The position numbers and the translations under genes were made by a program. 5,669 bases of DNA from Rhodospirillales bacterium (GTDB lineage Bacteria; Pseudomonadota; Alphaproteobacteria; QKFK01; SZUA-500). Below are positions 5,398 through 5,669 of this stretch, piece by piece (the first letter of the stretch is position 1; each line of letters opens with the position of its first letter). The stretch spans positions 1 to 5,669 of the forward strand of contig QKFK01000133.1 of NCBI GenBank assembly GCA_003252195.1, in the 5' to 3' direction. A model generated the notes under the pieces. That model saw only the letters and a list, made by a program, of their open reading frames with translations, was not told the origin of the DNA and made no database searches.

Positions 5398-5405
5398 TTT
5401 GTTTA

Positions 5406-5669
5406 TTAGGCCTCCATAAACATTTTAACATCGCTTTCTACTTCGCCAATTCCAGCAATGCCAAAATTTTCAACCAATAAATTAACCACATTTTCTGACA
5501 AAAAGGCGGGCAAGGTTGGCCCTAAGTGAATGTTCTTCACACCTAGTGATAATAATGCGAGAAGTACAATCACAGCCTTTTGCTCATACCAAGCAATGTT
5601 ATAAGATATTGGCAATTCATTCACATCATTAAGACCAAACACTTCTTTTAGCTTTAGTGCAATTACCGC
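5406..5669 (-). CDS. hcp: Hybrid cluster protein (Hcp, hydroxylamine/NO reductase), C-terminal fragment
   Basis: Only the last 87 codons are in the window; the frame is open to the right edge and ends at the TAA at 5408-5406. The full family protein is roughly 430-550 residues and carries an Fe-S cluster plus the unusual Fe-S-O hybrid cluster. It is linked to nitric oxide and hydroxylamine detoxification, mainly in anaerobic or nitrosative conditions, in the cytoplasm. The visible part has the diagnostic end of the family: NDVNELPISYNIAWYEQKAV (14-33 of the fragment), LGVKNIHLGPTLPAF, and a final VENFGIAGIG segment. The Glu and Lys of WYEQK (29 and 31 of the fragment) correspond to the conserved Glu and Lys at the hybrid cluster in characterised Hcp proteins. 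The Cys ligands lie upstream, outside the window. An intrinsic terminator follows at 5281-5307. Whether an hcr reductase gene is adjacent cannot be seen. Confidence 0.93.
   Translation of the reverse strand, partial: AVIALKLKEVFGLNDVNELPISYNIAWYEQKAVIVLLALLSLGVKNIHLGPTLPAFLSENVVNLLVENFGIAGIGEVESDVKMFMEA

Noticed and set aside
5406..5642. Treating the Hcp fragment as a complete 78-residue gene starting at a GTG (5642)
   Set aside because: The frame continues upstream to the window edge with Hcp-like sequence (AVIALKLKEVFGLNDV), so the GTG is an internal valine and the gene is simply cut by the window.

Overview
The window comes from an AT-rich, probably Gram-negative bacterium. The best guess is a low-GC alphaproteobacterium, judged from the flavour of the cold-shock protein, the DETD-type RNA helicase and the ZntB-type transporter; this is inference and no search was run. 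Every start codon has a good purine-rich Shine-Dalgarno sequence. The genes look like ordinary chromosomal genes, with no insertion sequence, tRNA, rRNA or CRISPR array.

Layout, left to right. (1) 1-2076, minus strand: a large DEAD-box (here DETD) ATP-dependent RNA helicase. Its 3' end lies outside the window. It has a complete RecA-like two-domain core and a long basic tail that carries 13 tandem copies of a 15-residue Arg/Gly/Asp unit (217-801). (2) 2180-2386, minus: a 68-residue cold-shock protein, 103 bases upstream of the helicase on the same strand, with a GC-rich hairpin in the gap. (3) 2387-2859: a 473-base divergent intergenic region. It holds a good sigma70-like promoter for the cold-shock gene and a leader of about 190 nt, in which a perfect 12-bp inverted repeat runs into the Shine-Dalgarno sequence. 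(4) 2860-3858, plus: a CorA-superfamily transporter of the ZntB type. (5) 3855-5207, minus: a MATE-family multidrug/cation antiporter, convergent with the ZntB gene; a single CTAG supplies both stop codons. (6) 5208-5405: a stack of hairpins including one convincing factor-independent terminator. (7) 5406-5669, minus: the C-terminal 87 residues of the hybrid cluster protein Hcp.

The most coherent unit is the cold-shock gene followed by the RNA helicase. Both protein types act on RNA secondary structure, and they may be made from one transcript with partial attenuation between them. The ZntB, MATE and Hcp genes have no obvious functional link to that pair or to each other. The features most worth a second look are the recently amplified 45/90-bp coding repeat in the helicase tail and the structured leader of the cold-shock gene.
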